Source: Campylobacter sp.
GTDB taxonomy: Bacteria; Campylobacterota; Campylobacteria; Campylobacterales; Campylobacteraceae
Assembly: GCA_017506845.1 (NCBI GenBank)
Contig: JAFVMP010000113.1
Span: 1-5,413, forward strand
Direction of reading: 5' to 3'
DNA length: 5,413 nucleotides
Shown here piece after piece: positions 1-5,413 of the stretch (position 1 is the stretch's first letter; each line of letters begins with the position of its first letter). A model generated the notes under the pieces. That model saw nothing but the letters and a program-made list of their open reading frames with translations. It was not told the DNA's origin and made no database searches. The position numbers and the translations under genes are program-made.

Positions 1-773
1 AAATTTACAATCATCTTATGACTATCAAGAATCCTAAGCACTACACTTTGCCCATCAATAATAGGCAAAACTGAAATTCTAAAATCAATACTTCTGCCAT
101 TTATATCATATGAAAATCTACCATCTTGTGCTTTTTTATGTTCAGCAATATCTAAATTTGCAAGCAGCTTTAACCTACCAATTAACCCAGCATATATATC
201 ACTATCAAATTCAAATAACTCACATAAAACCCCATCAATACGCACTCTAATCACACAACCAAAACTAGTTGGCTCAATGTGAATATCGCTAGAGTTTAGA
301 TCTATAGCACTATTTAACACTCTATCAATAAGCCGTAAAACTGCGCTATCATCATTGGATCCTTTGGAATTTATTTGCACTTTTACCTGTGAAATTATAG
401 CATTTAAACCATAATGAAGCGGAAGTTTAGCAAGTATCCTATCTAGCTTAGCTGGTTGGATGATTAGAGGTTTTATGATTTTATCTTTATAGATATTGCG
501 AAGCCTTAAAAGTGCGCTTGTATCAAATGGATTTTTCATAGCAACACTAATGATATTAGCCTCAAATTTAATAGGTAAAATCTCAAATTTAACCATTATA
601 TCTAATGGCAAACTATCAGCCAAAGTGTAATCTACCACACTTATATCAGCTATCTCATAGCCAAATTGATCACTTACAAGCTCACAAATCTCATCTTCGC
701 TTATAGCTAGTTCTTTAGCTGCAGCAGATAGGGTTATGCTAGAGTTTTGCAGCTTTTTTAACATCTCGTTCAT
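1..773 (-). CDS. GspE/PilB-family secretion or transformation ATPase, N-terminal part (runs off the left edge)
   Basis: The frame is open from an ATG at 773 to the window edge, giving 257 residues. An in-frame TAA at 795-797 just upstream makes this ATG (or the one at residue 4) the start; a modest AAGAGAG lies about 5 bases before it. Residues 1 to about 115 resemble the GspE N-terminal domain. Residues 145-250 carry family signatures: SSDIHIEPTS (161-170), RIDGVL (178-183), QDGRF (216-220) and the DFRISVLP...GQSVVLRIL stretch (230-249). Family members are cytoplasmic hexameric ATPases that power type II secretion, type IV pili or DNA uptake. Walker A, the Asp box and Walker B would lie beyond the edge, so catalytic competence cannot be judged. 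In Campylobacter the likely counterpart is the natural-transformation ATPase CtsE; that is inference, so no symbol is given. A 243-base gap upstream suggests it begins its own transcription unit. Confidence 0.88.
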   Translation of the reverse strand, partial: MNEMLKKLQNSSITLSAAAKELAISEDEICELVSDQFGYEIADISVVDYTLADSLPLDIMVKFEILPIKFEANIISVAMKNPFDTSALLRLRNIYKDKIIKPLIIQPAKLDRILAKLPLHYGLNAIISQVKVQINSKGSNDDSAVLRLIDRVLNSAIDLNSSDIHIEPTSFGCVIRVRIDGVLCELFEFDSDIYAGLIGRLKLLANLDIAEHKKAQDGRFSYDINGRSIDFRISVLPIIDGQSVVLRILDSHKMIVN

Positions 774-826
774 AGCGCTCTCTTTAGTTTGAGCTTATTT
801 AGTGTTATTGGCTCATTAGTTAAAAA

Positions 827-885
827 TAAATTTATAAATTTAAAATTTGATTATATCGATATATACTTTAAACAAATTTAAATTT
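827..885. repeat. Cluster of three perfect AT-rich palindromes
   Basis: Three perfect palindromes lie close together: TAAATTTATAAATTTA (827-842), TATATCGATATA (852-863) and AAATTTAAATTT (874-885). They flank and overlap the candidate -10 box of the ATPase gene. They could be operator sites or intrinsically curved DNA, but low-complexity AT DNA yields such palindromes often. Confidence 0.4.
850..855 (-). promoter_or_regulatory. Candidate -10 box for the GspE-family ATPase gene
   Basis: The minus strand reads TATAAT here, a perfect sigma-70 -10 hexamer. It is preceded by alternating A and T runs, as is usual for campylobacterial promoters, which rely on upstream T-rich periodicity more than on a -35 box. 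Transcription would begin near 843 and leave a leader of about 70 bases before the ATG at 773. TATAAT arises easily by chance in DNA this AT-rich, so this is a candidate only. Confidence 0.35.
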
Positions 886-1016
886 AGACAACTTTTATTA
901 GGATATTTGTTATGTTTCATTTTTAAAAATAATACATATCATAATCAAAACTACAATACAAGCATTTAATACTACAAGCTAATAAAAAGAATATCTGCTA
1001 TTATATAACGCTATGT

Positions 1017-1385
1017 CTAAGTCCAGTTGAATTTATCATCTGTTTCAAGCCTTATAGTAATCTCATCACTTTTACCTTTTTGCACCTGCAAAACATCATC
1101 AAAAAATTCTGGTGTGTATGTATGTTTGATATTAAAGTTTTCATTATTATCAATTGCTCGTAAAATCTCAAATAGCTCAGAACGGGTAAAATTACGCCTA
1201 GTAATATGATATGGCACCAGCCGTCTGGAGCCATCTGGAAATTGAATATAAATCTTGATTAGCTTAGAGTCTTTGCGACGATAAAAGAAATTTATAAAAG
1301 TCCCAATCATAGCAAAAAATGCAAACACAATTGTAACATAATCTAAAAACTCTATAAACTCAATAGTCTCTTTTAAAATTTCCAT
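1017..1385 (-). CDS. Small single-pass membrane protein of unknown function
   Basis: I do not recognise a named family. The 122-residue product has an acidic N-terminus (residues 1-15), one hydrophobic segment at about 15-35 (DYVTIVFAFFAMIGTFINFF), then RRK at 36-38 and a soluble domain of about 85 residues. By the positive-inside rule the C-terminal domain is cytoplasmic. That domain begins with a beta-like stretch (KLIKIYIQFPDG), followed by PYHITRRNFTRSELFEIL (58-75) and a C-terminal part ending in DDKFNWT. I chose ATG 1385 over the TTG at 1388 because AAGGAG at 1391-1396 sits 5 bases from the ATG but only 2 from the TTG. The gene stands alone, 117 bases after the repeat lipoprotein and beyond a strong hairpin. 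The good ribosome site, clean frame and membrane-plus-domain layout support a real gene; the function is unknown. Confidence 0.75.
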   Translation of the reverse strand: MEILKETIEFIEFLDYVTIVFAFFAMIGTFINFFYRRKDSKLIKIYIQFPDGSRRLVPYHITRRNFTRSELFEILRAIDNNENFNIKHTYTPEFFDDVLQVQKGKSDEITIRLETDDKFNWT

Positions 1386-1390
1386 CAATA

Positions 1391-1396
1391 CTCCTT
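1391..1396 (-). promoter_or_regulatory. Ribosome binding site that decides the start of the small membrane protein
   Basis: The minus strand reads AAGGAG here. The spacing to the ATG at 1385 is 5 bases, which is normal. The spacing to the TTG directly upstream of it, at 1388, is only 2 bases. This favours the ATG and a 122-residue product. Confidence 0.7.
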
Positions 1397-1472
1397 AAAT
1401 CTAATATATTTAAATATGGAAATTTTTTAACATTCCGCTATTAATTTGCGGAGTAGTATTTTCTCTAATTTT

Positions 1473-1506
1473 ATAACAATTAGTCTCATTTGAGACTAAT
1501 TGTTAT
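1473..1506. terminator. Perfect 16-bp inverted repeat, probable terminator after the repeat lipoprotein
   Basis: Arms 1473-1488 and 1491-1506 are exact reverse complements with only TT between them; in RNA the closing pair would probably open to a 4-base loop. On the minus strand the lipoprotein's TAA stop (1503-1505) lies inside the 5' arm, and an AAAA run precedes the stem. Minus-strand RNA lacks a clear U-tract after the stem (AAAAUU follows), although the 3' arm itself ends UUGUUAU. On the plus strand the stem is followed by TTTTA. It could end transcription, stabilise the 3' end of the mRNA, or both. The structure is certain; its role is inferred. Confidence 0.55.
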
Positions 1507-2465
1507 TTTAGTAATTTACCATTTTTATATTTTACACTCTCTATAATTTTTCCAGATTTATCATATCTATTCCAAATGCCATCTTTTTCCCCATTGTTAT
1601 TATATTGTTCTTCTAAATATAAAAATCCATCTTCAGAGTAGAATTGATGCTTGCCTATTTTATTGCCATTTTTATATTTTCCTACAGATTTTAACTCGCC
1701 ATTTGGATACCATATAGTAAATTTGCCATCTTCTTTTCCGTCCTTATACTCTCCAATAGCAGCCTTTGTGCCATTTATATACCATCCTTTTGCAACTCCA
1801 GTTTGAATGCCATTGTCGTACTCTACAAGACTTTGCTTAGCTCCATTTTCAAAATATGTACTTTGAATACCGTGAGCTTTTCCCATATTATATTCGCCTC
1901 TCATTTGCAAATTTCCATTTTCGTAATATGTATCAAATTTGCCATGCGGAACTCCATCTTTTGAGTGGCCTCTACCTTTTAACTTTCCATTACTAAACCA
2001 ATATTTTTGAACACCATCAAGCTTGTCATCACTGTAATGTTCTTCTTTTAATTTTATATTAGTATCGCTATATTCTATTAATTTACCATCTTTTTTACCG
2101 TCTGAATAATCAATACTAGATGCTAACTGACCATTTTTATACCAAGTTTTATGAGTGCCTACTTTTACTCCAGCTTTATAGCTGCCTTGGCTTTTTAACT
2201 CCTCATTATCATACCACTCTTTCATATCTCCATCTATTAAACCATCAACATAGCTAGTTTTACTTTTTAAATTACCATTTTCATACCACTCTTTTGTTAA
2301 TCCATCTCTTTTATTATCTTTTGAATAATTCGCTTGAATAGCTAGCTGTCCATTATCATATCGTCTCTCTTTTACACTATCTTGGTTTGAGGTTAAGATT
2401 GGGCCGCATCCTACTAATGCACAAGCAATACTGGTTAATGTTAATATTTTTAATTTTTGTTTCAT
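1503..2465 (-). CDS. Exported lipoprotein with MORN_2 (YwqK-type) repeats
   Basis: The 320-residue product starts with a lipoprotein signal: a positive N-terminus (MKQKLK), a hydrophobic core and the lipobox LVGC, with Cys20 as the predicted lipidated residue. Gly follows the Cys, which by the E. coli Lol rule would send it to the outer membrane. From residue 36 to the end it is about 12 tandem units of 23-25 residues with the pattern Y-x-N-G-x-L-K...Y-x-D-G-K-x-D-G...W, the MORN_2 or 'YwqK antitoxin family' repeat; the last unit is partial. Such proteins form extended beta-hairpin arrays. The family's antitoxin label does not sit well with an exported lipoprotein, and a surface or envelope structural or binding role is more likely, though the function is unknown. 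The ATG is supported by AAGGAG at 2471-2476, 5 bases away. It follows cysQ by 33 bases, so it is probably cotranscribed. Confidence 0.9.
   Translation of the reverse strand: MKQKLKILTLTSIACALVGCGPILTSNQDSVKERRYDNGQLAIQANYSKDNKRDGLTKEWYENGNLKSKTSYVDGLIDGDMKEWYDNEELKSQGSYKAGVKVGTHKTWYKNGQLASSIDYSDGKKDGKLIEYSDTNIKLKEEHYSDDKLDGVQKYWFSNGKLKGRGHSKDGVPHGKFDTYYENGNLQMRGEYNMGKAHGIQSTYFENGAKQSLVEYDNGIQTGVAKGWYINGTKAAIGEYKDGKEDGKFTIWYPNGELKSVGKYKNGNKIGKHQFYSEDGFLYLEEQYNNNGEKDGIWNRYDKSGKIIESVKYKNGKLLK
1506..2360 (-). repeat. Tandem coding repeats, about 72-bp period (MORN_2 units)
   Basis: Residues 36-320 of the lipoprotein are about 12 units of 23-25 residues, starting near Y36, Y61, Y85, Y109, Y132, F157, Y181, F205, Y229, Y253, Y276 and Y301. 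The repeats have mostly diverged at DNA level. Units 2 and 3 still share an identical 14-mer (plus strand TCATACCACTCTTT at 2209-2222 and 2281-2294), exactly 72 bases apart. Unit number could therefore change by recombination or slippage without breaking the frame. Confidence 0.8.
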
Positions 2466-2498
2466 ACGCTCTCCTTTAATAAATTAAACAACTCAATT

Positions 2499-3281
2499 TT
2501 ATTTTATATAATCTAAATATCTCTTTAAATTTATCTTTTCGAATTTATTTAGCGCTATAAAATTATCATTTAATGTATCTCTTTTACTATAATTTAGTGG
2601 TTTTAAGTCTTTTAAAGACAACATAATTCCACCACTTTGATGCAATAAAAAATCTCCAGCTGCCGTATCCCACAAACTTGAACCATAAAATCTTACAAAT
2701 AAACTAGCCTTACCTTCTATAAGATATCCAAATTTAATTGCTGAACTGAGTTTGAGAATATTTAAATTAAATTGATTTACAAATTTATCTATCTCTTTTT
2801 GATGTTGTGAATTTCCAACAATTAGCAAACTTTTGCAAAAAGATTGCTCTAAAGTTTGTCCATTTTTATATATATTAGAACCTATATAGCTACTATACAT
2901 ATCATCACTTAATGGAGAATATATAACGCCTAAAATAGGCCTACTATTTTGAATTAGAGCTATAGATACACAAAACTGACCACTTTTTGATACAAATTCT
3001 TTTGTTCCATCAAGTGGATCAACAAGCCAAAAAGTTGAATTTTCATCTCTTTTATTAAATTCTAAACTAGACTCTTCAGAGCAAATGGGAATTTTAGTTG
3101 GTTTTAAATGATTGATTATAGCTTCATTAGCGGCTAAATCAGCAGTGGTAAGTGGCGAGCTATCATCTTTAAATGATAGCTCAAATTTATCATAAACGGC
3201 TAAAATCGCCCTACCAGCAGCTCTAGCTGCTATTATGGCGATATCGTGTAGATTACTCAGGTTGAGATGCTGGTCCAACAT
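2499..3281 (-). CDS. cysQ: 3'(2'),5'-bisphosphate nucleotidase, CysQ-type (inositol monophosphatase fold)
   Basis: The family hydrolyses 3'-phosphoadenosine 5'-phosphate (pAp) to AMP and phosphate in the cytoplasm, clearing a toxic by-product of sulfate assimilation. In the 260-residue product I see the metal-site motifs in order: KDDSSPLTTAD (38-48), SEE (68-70), WLVDPLDGTKEF (85-96) and WDTAAGD (204-210). Glu69/70, Asp88, Asp91 and Asp205 are the expected Mg ligands. DPLDGTKEF favours CysQ over a plain inositol monophosphatase. E. coli CysQ is about 246 residues, so this is full length. I chose ATG 3281; an in-frame TTG at 3302 would add 7 residues, and neither has a good ribosome site. The start overlaps the gltA end by 29 bases, which suggests translational coupling. 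Activity on pAp rather than an inositol phosphate or NADP-type substrate is inferred from the family. Confidence 0.9.
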   Translation of the reverse strand: MLDQHLNLSNLHDIAIIAARAAGRAILAVYDKFELSFKDDSSPLTTADLAANEAIINHLKPTKIPICSEESSLEFNKRDENSTFWLVDPLDGTKEFVSKSGQFCVSIALIQNSRPILGVIYSPLSDDMYSSYIGSNIYKNGQTLEQSFCKSLLIVGNSQHQKEIDKFVNQFNLNILKLSSAIKFGYLIEGKASLFVRFYGSSLWDTAAGDFLLHQSGGIMLSLKDLKPLNYSKRDTLNDNFIALNKFEKINLKRYLDYIK

Positions 3282-4524
3282 ATAGCTGTCTTGGGCGGAC
3301 AATTTTGATATTATCTTGAGATTTTAGCTCCATCCACTGACTTAGCCAGCCTGGAACTCTACCCATTACAAATATCGCTGCAAACATTTCATTTGGAATT
3401 CCTAATGCTTTTAGTATTACGCCGCTATGGAAATCAACATTTGGATATAGATTTCTAGATACAAAATACTCATCATTTAAAGCAATCTCTTCTATTCTTG
3501 TCGCTACTTTAATTAGATTGCTATCTATACCGATCTCATCAATTAATCTATCTCTTAATCCTTTTAACACCTTAGCTCTTGGGTCAAAGTTTTTATAAAC
3601 TCTATGACCAAAGCCCATTAGGCGGAATGGATCATTTTTATCTTTTGCTTTTTTGATAAACTCATCTACTCTATCTGGAGTACCAATCATCTCTAACTGG
3701 CGAATAACACCCTCATTAGCACCTCCATGAGCGTGTCCCCATAAAGCACCAATACCAGCACTTATACATGAATACGGATGTGCATGAGTAGAACCAACAG
3801 TACGAACTGTCGTAGTAGAAGCATTTTGTTCATGATCAGCATGTAGCATTAAAATTGTATCAAAAGCTTTTACTTCGATTGGTTTTAGATCTACTCTATT
3901 GTGCGGGAATGCTCTTAGCATATATAAGAAATTCTCTGTAAATCCACGATCAAGATCTGGATATACAGTTGGGAAACCACGAACATGGCGATAGTAAAAT
4001 GCTATCATTGTTGGAATTTTTGCTACCATTCTTTTAGCTAATTCCATATAATCTTTCATATCATCAAAGTTCATATCTCTTTTATAATATGCACTCATAG
4101 TAGCTACACTTGCTTGTAATACTGCCATTGGGTGAGCCTTATCAGGGAAGCAATCAAATAGCTTAATCATCTTCTCATTTAGATAACTTCTCTCTTTTAA
4201 CTCTTGACGAAATGCGTTTAACTCATCTTCACTTGGAAGCTTGCCATTAAATAATAGATATACTACATCTAGATATCTTTTATTTTCAGCTAGCCATGCT
4301 ATATCATAACCTCTATGCATTAGCGTACCAGCTTCACCATCAATATATGTAATAGCTGAGCGACACATTGCTGTGCTAGTATATCCGCGATCAAATGTAA
4401 ACATACCAGTATCTTTATATAGCGTAGAGATATCTATAACGCTAGGCCCTAAAGTACCATCTAGAATAGGAAAATCATAGCTTTTTCCATTTCTATTATC
4501 AGTTAATGTTACTGTGTTACTCAT
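3253..4524 (-). CDS. gltA: Citrate synthase (type II, hexameric family)
   Basis: It condenses acetyl-CoA and oxaloacetate to citrate and CoA, the entry step of the TCA cycle, in the cytoplasm. The 423-residue product matches the E. coli enzyme in length (427) and layout. The catalytic triad is visible: His266 in HAHGGANE (264-271), His307 in MGFGHRVYKNFDPRA (303-317) and Asp364 in NVDFHSG (362-368), offset by two from E. coli His264, His305 and Asp362. Other family stretches are HADHEQNAST (228-237), GRVPGWLSQWME (388-399) and RPRQLYVG (410-417). Residue 264 is His where E. coli has Pro (LWGPAHGG). The ATG start is supported by AAGGAT (4529-4534) 4 bases away. It is probably the first gene of a unit with cysQ and the lipoprotein. 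I am sure of the assignment. Confidence 0.98.
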   Translation of the reverse strand: MSNTVTLTDNRNGKSYDFPILDGTLGPSVIDISTLYKDTGMFTFDRGYTSTAMCRSAITYIDGEAGTLMHRGYDIAWLAENKRYLDVVYLLFNGKLPSEDELNAFRQELKERSYLNEKMIKLFDCFPDKAHPMAVLQASVATMSAYYKRDMNFDDMKDYMELAKRMVAKIPTMIAFYYRHVRGFPTVYPDLDRGFTENFLYMLRAFPHNRVDLKPIEVKAFDTILMLHADHEQNASTTTVRTVGSTHAHPYSCISAGIGALWGHAHGGANEGVIRQLEMIGTPDRVDEFIKKAKDKNDPFRLMGFGHRVYKNFDPRAKVLKGLRDRLIDEIGIDSNLIKVATRIEEIALNDEYFVSRNLYPNVDFHSGVILKALGIPNEMFAAIFVMGRVPGWLSQWMELKSQDNIKIVRPRQLYVGPASQPE

Positions 4525-4546
4525 TTTTATCCTTTTATTAAAATTT

Positions 4547-4552
4547 TTTATA
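4547..4552 (-). promoter_or_regulatory. gltA: Candidate -10 box for gltA
   Basis: The minus strand reads TATAAA here inside AGATAAGATATAAAAAATT, with AT-rich periodic DNA upstream and no obvious -35 box, as in campylobacterial sigma-70 promoters. Transcription would begin near 4540 and leave a leader of about 15 bases that includes the AAGGAT ribosome site. The overlapping TAAGAT at 4552-4557 is an alternative. The 78-base gap after the antiporter gene leaves room for only one promoter. Confidence 0.35.
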
Positions 4553-4583
4553 TCTTATCTAAATTTTATTTAAATTAAATTGC

Positions 4584-4612
4584 CCTTAAATATCTAACTT
4601 AATTATTTAAGG
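4584..4612 (-). terminator. Weak hairpin at the end of the antiporter gene
   Basis: CCTTAAATA (4604-4612, minus strand) pairs perfectly with TATTTAAGG (4584-4592) across an 11-base loop. The antiporter's stop codon (4603-4605) lies at the edge of the 5' arm. The stem is followed on the minus strand by GCAATTTAATTT, which is U-rich but interrupted. The stem is only 9 bp with two G-C pairs, so termination may be partial and some read-through into gltA is possible. Confidence 0.4.
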
Positions 4613-5413
4613 CGAAATTTAAGATAATTAGTAAATTTTATTAATATCATTGATATAATTACCTCAAAAATACTCGCAATAATAAAAGCAAAATATAACT
4701 CTTTTGGTATATTTCCAGCATTATATGCTACCGTTGCTACTGCTACTAAAAGCGTAAGCGGCATAGAAAGCGATAAACCAAAAAGGATACTATCATACAA
4801 ACCAAAACGCTTTATAAATATTAACGATGTAGCCACACGTACAATGGTCATAAATATCATTAGTTTAATAGCATTATCTAGTACGCCAGGCATAAATAAA
4901 TATCCTAAATCTACCGTAGTCCCAATATATACAAAAAATATCGGAACTAAAAAGCCAAAACCAAAGCTTCCAAGTTTATGTGGAAGATCTTTTTTATGAT
5001 TAAAAAATGTAGCTATGAAACTACCAGCAATAAATGCGCCTAAGACTATTTCTAAATTCAGATATATCATTACCGCAACTGTACTAAAAAATAATGCCAT
5101 TGATAAACGGATATCTTTTTCGGCCTTATCATCGTGGGGCATTAACATTATTTTAATATTTGGATACCACCAAAATAATATTTCAAGACCCTTAAATCCA
5201 AGCACGCAAAGTGCAATAAACAGAATAAGATAGTATATACTACTAAATAGTTCAGCTGAGCTTCCAAATTCAATATATGCTGACATCAATGTAAGCAAGG
5301 CAATACTAATAACTTCACCAATACCACCAGCAATCATCGCCGTATTTAACCATGGCTCATTCTTGCCATACTCCTTAAATAGAGTAGATAACACACCTAC
5401 ACTCATTACAGGC
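4603..5413 (-). CDS. CPA2-family cation/proton antiporter, membrane-domain C-terminal part (start lies beyond the right edge)
   Basis: The frame stays open to the window edge: codons for Pro and Val precede the Met at 5406, so that Met is probably internal. Counting from it, hydrophobic segments lie at about 23-45, 52-80, 101-135, 148-168, 177-199, 202-228 and 236-257. Signatures of the monovalent cation:proton antiporter-2 (Kef/NapA-like) family are LGAFIAGSF (122-130) and VPIFFVYIGTTVDL (154-167). The protein ends at the membrane domain with a basic tail (KFRLK), so it lacks the C-terminal RCK/TrkA-N domain of KefB/KefC. It would exchange Na+ or K+ for H+ across the inner membrane. Where many CPA2 members have Asp-Asp, Asn-Asp or Gln-Asp in the ion-binding helix, this one appears to have Gly30-Glu31 (GGIGEVISI). 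The ion is unknown. Its end is 78 bases before gltA. Confidence 0.87.
   Translation of the reverse strand, partial: PVMSVGVLSTLFKEYGKNEPWLNTAMIAGGIGEVISIALLTLMSAYIEFGSSAELFSSIYYLILFIALCVLGFKGLEILFWWYPNIKIMLMPHDDKAEKDIRLSMALFFSTVAVMIYLNLEIVLGAFIAGSFIATFFNHKKDLPHKLGSFGFGFLVPIFFVYIGTTVDLGYLFMPGVLDNAIKLMIFMTIVRVATSLIFIKRFGLYDSILFGLSLSMPLTLLVAVATVAYNAGNIPKELYFAFIIASIFEVIISMILIKFTNYLKFRLK

Larger units (their letters stand above)
774..1016. other. AT-rich intergenic region, no gene seen
   Basis: These 243 bases separate the GspE-family gene from the small membrane-protein gene. I found no open frame of useful length on either strand and no tRNA-like structure. The DNA is extremely AT-rich and holds three perfect short palindromes between 827 and 885. 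A TATAAT on the minus strand at 850-855 may drive the ATPase gene. A second minus-strand TATAAT at 1000-1005 lies just after the stop codon of the small gene and could be chance in such DNA. Confidence 0.6.

Noticed and set aside
943..980. Loose direct repeat of CTACAA/TACAAGC-type words
   Set aside because: The matches are short and imperfect, there are only two copies with no regular spacing, and they are not near any clear regulatory signal.
1027..1234. Open frames on both strands (60 codons each) inside the small membrane-protein gene
   Set aside because: They lie within a gene that has a good ribosome site and a plausible membrane-protein layout. Their products are low-complexity and show no domain.
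1403..1408. TATATT on the minus strand as a -10 box for the small membrane-protein gene
   Set aside because: It is only 6 bases before the AAGGAG ribosome site, so a transcript starting from it would begin at or inside that site.
1434..1452. Short inverted repeat TCCGC...GCGGA in the gap before the small membrane-protein gene
   Set aside because: The arms are only 5 bp with a 9-base loop and there is no U-tract in either direction. It stands out mainly because the surrounding DNA is so AT-rich.
1506..2360. CRISPR-like or minisatellite array
   Set aside because: The roughly 72-base periodicity is explained by in-frame protein repeats. The units differ in most positions, and there is no repeat-spacer structure.
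1017..2465. Classical toxin-antitoxin pair formed by the repeat lipoprotein and the small membrane protein
   Set aside because: The 'antitoxin' family member is exported, a 117-base gap and a strong hairpin separate the two genes, and nothing in the small protein looks like a known toxin. Co-occurrence across genomes would be needed to revive the idea.
5015..5233. Plus-strand 72-codon open frame
   Set aside because: It is antisense to conserved transmembrane segments of the antiporter, including LGAFIAG, and the peptide has no recognisable feature.

Overview
The window looks like chromosomal DNA of an epsilonproteobacterium (Campylobacterota), most likely Campylobacter or a close relative. 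It is very AT-rich with A/T-ending codons, the leaders carry AAGGAG-type ribosome binding sites, and the citrate synthase and the GspE-type ATPase read like campylobacterial proteins. This genus call comes from remembered similarity and composition, not from a search. All six genes lie on the minus strand, so transcription runs from the right edge to the left.

In transcription order: (1) the C-terminal part of a CPA2-type cation/proton antiporter, cut by the right edge (4603-5413); (2) gltA, citrate synthase (3253-4524), behind its own probable promoter; (3) a CysQ-type 3'(2'),5'-bisphosphate nucleotidase (2499-3281), whose start overlaps the end of gltA; (4) a lipoprotein built of about 12 MORN_2/YwqK-type repeats (1503-2465), only 33 bases after cysQ; (5) a small single-pass membrane protein of unknown function (1017-1385); and (6) after a 243-base AT-rich gap, the N-terminal 257 residues of a GspE/PilB-family secretion or transformation ATPase, cut by the left edge before its Walker A motif (1-773).

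The spacing suggests one unit gltA-cysQ-MORN lipoprotein, bounded by a weak hairpin at 4584-4612 and a perfect 16-bp hairpin at 1473-1506. The small membrane protein sits alone between that hairpin and the gspE leader. GltA (TCA cycle entry) and CysQ (removal of the sulfur-assimilation by-product pAp) are housekeeping enzymes. The lipoprotein and the small membrane protein are the accessory part.

I see no tRNA, rRNA, CRISPR array, insertion sequence or clear prophage gene, and no convincing new multi-gene system. The points most worth a second look are the antiporter's Gly-Glu where CPA2 proteins usually carry an acidic Asp pair, the exported 'antitoxin-like' repeat lipoprotein, and the unrecognised small membrane protein beside it.
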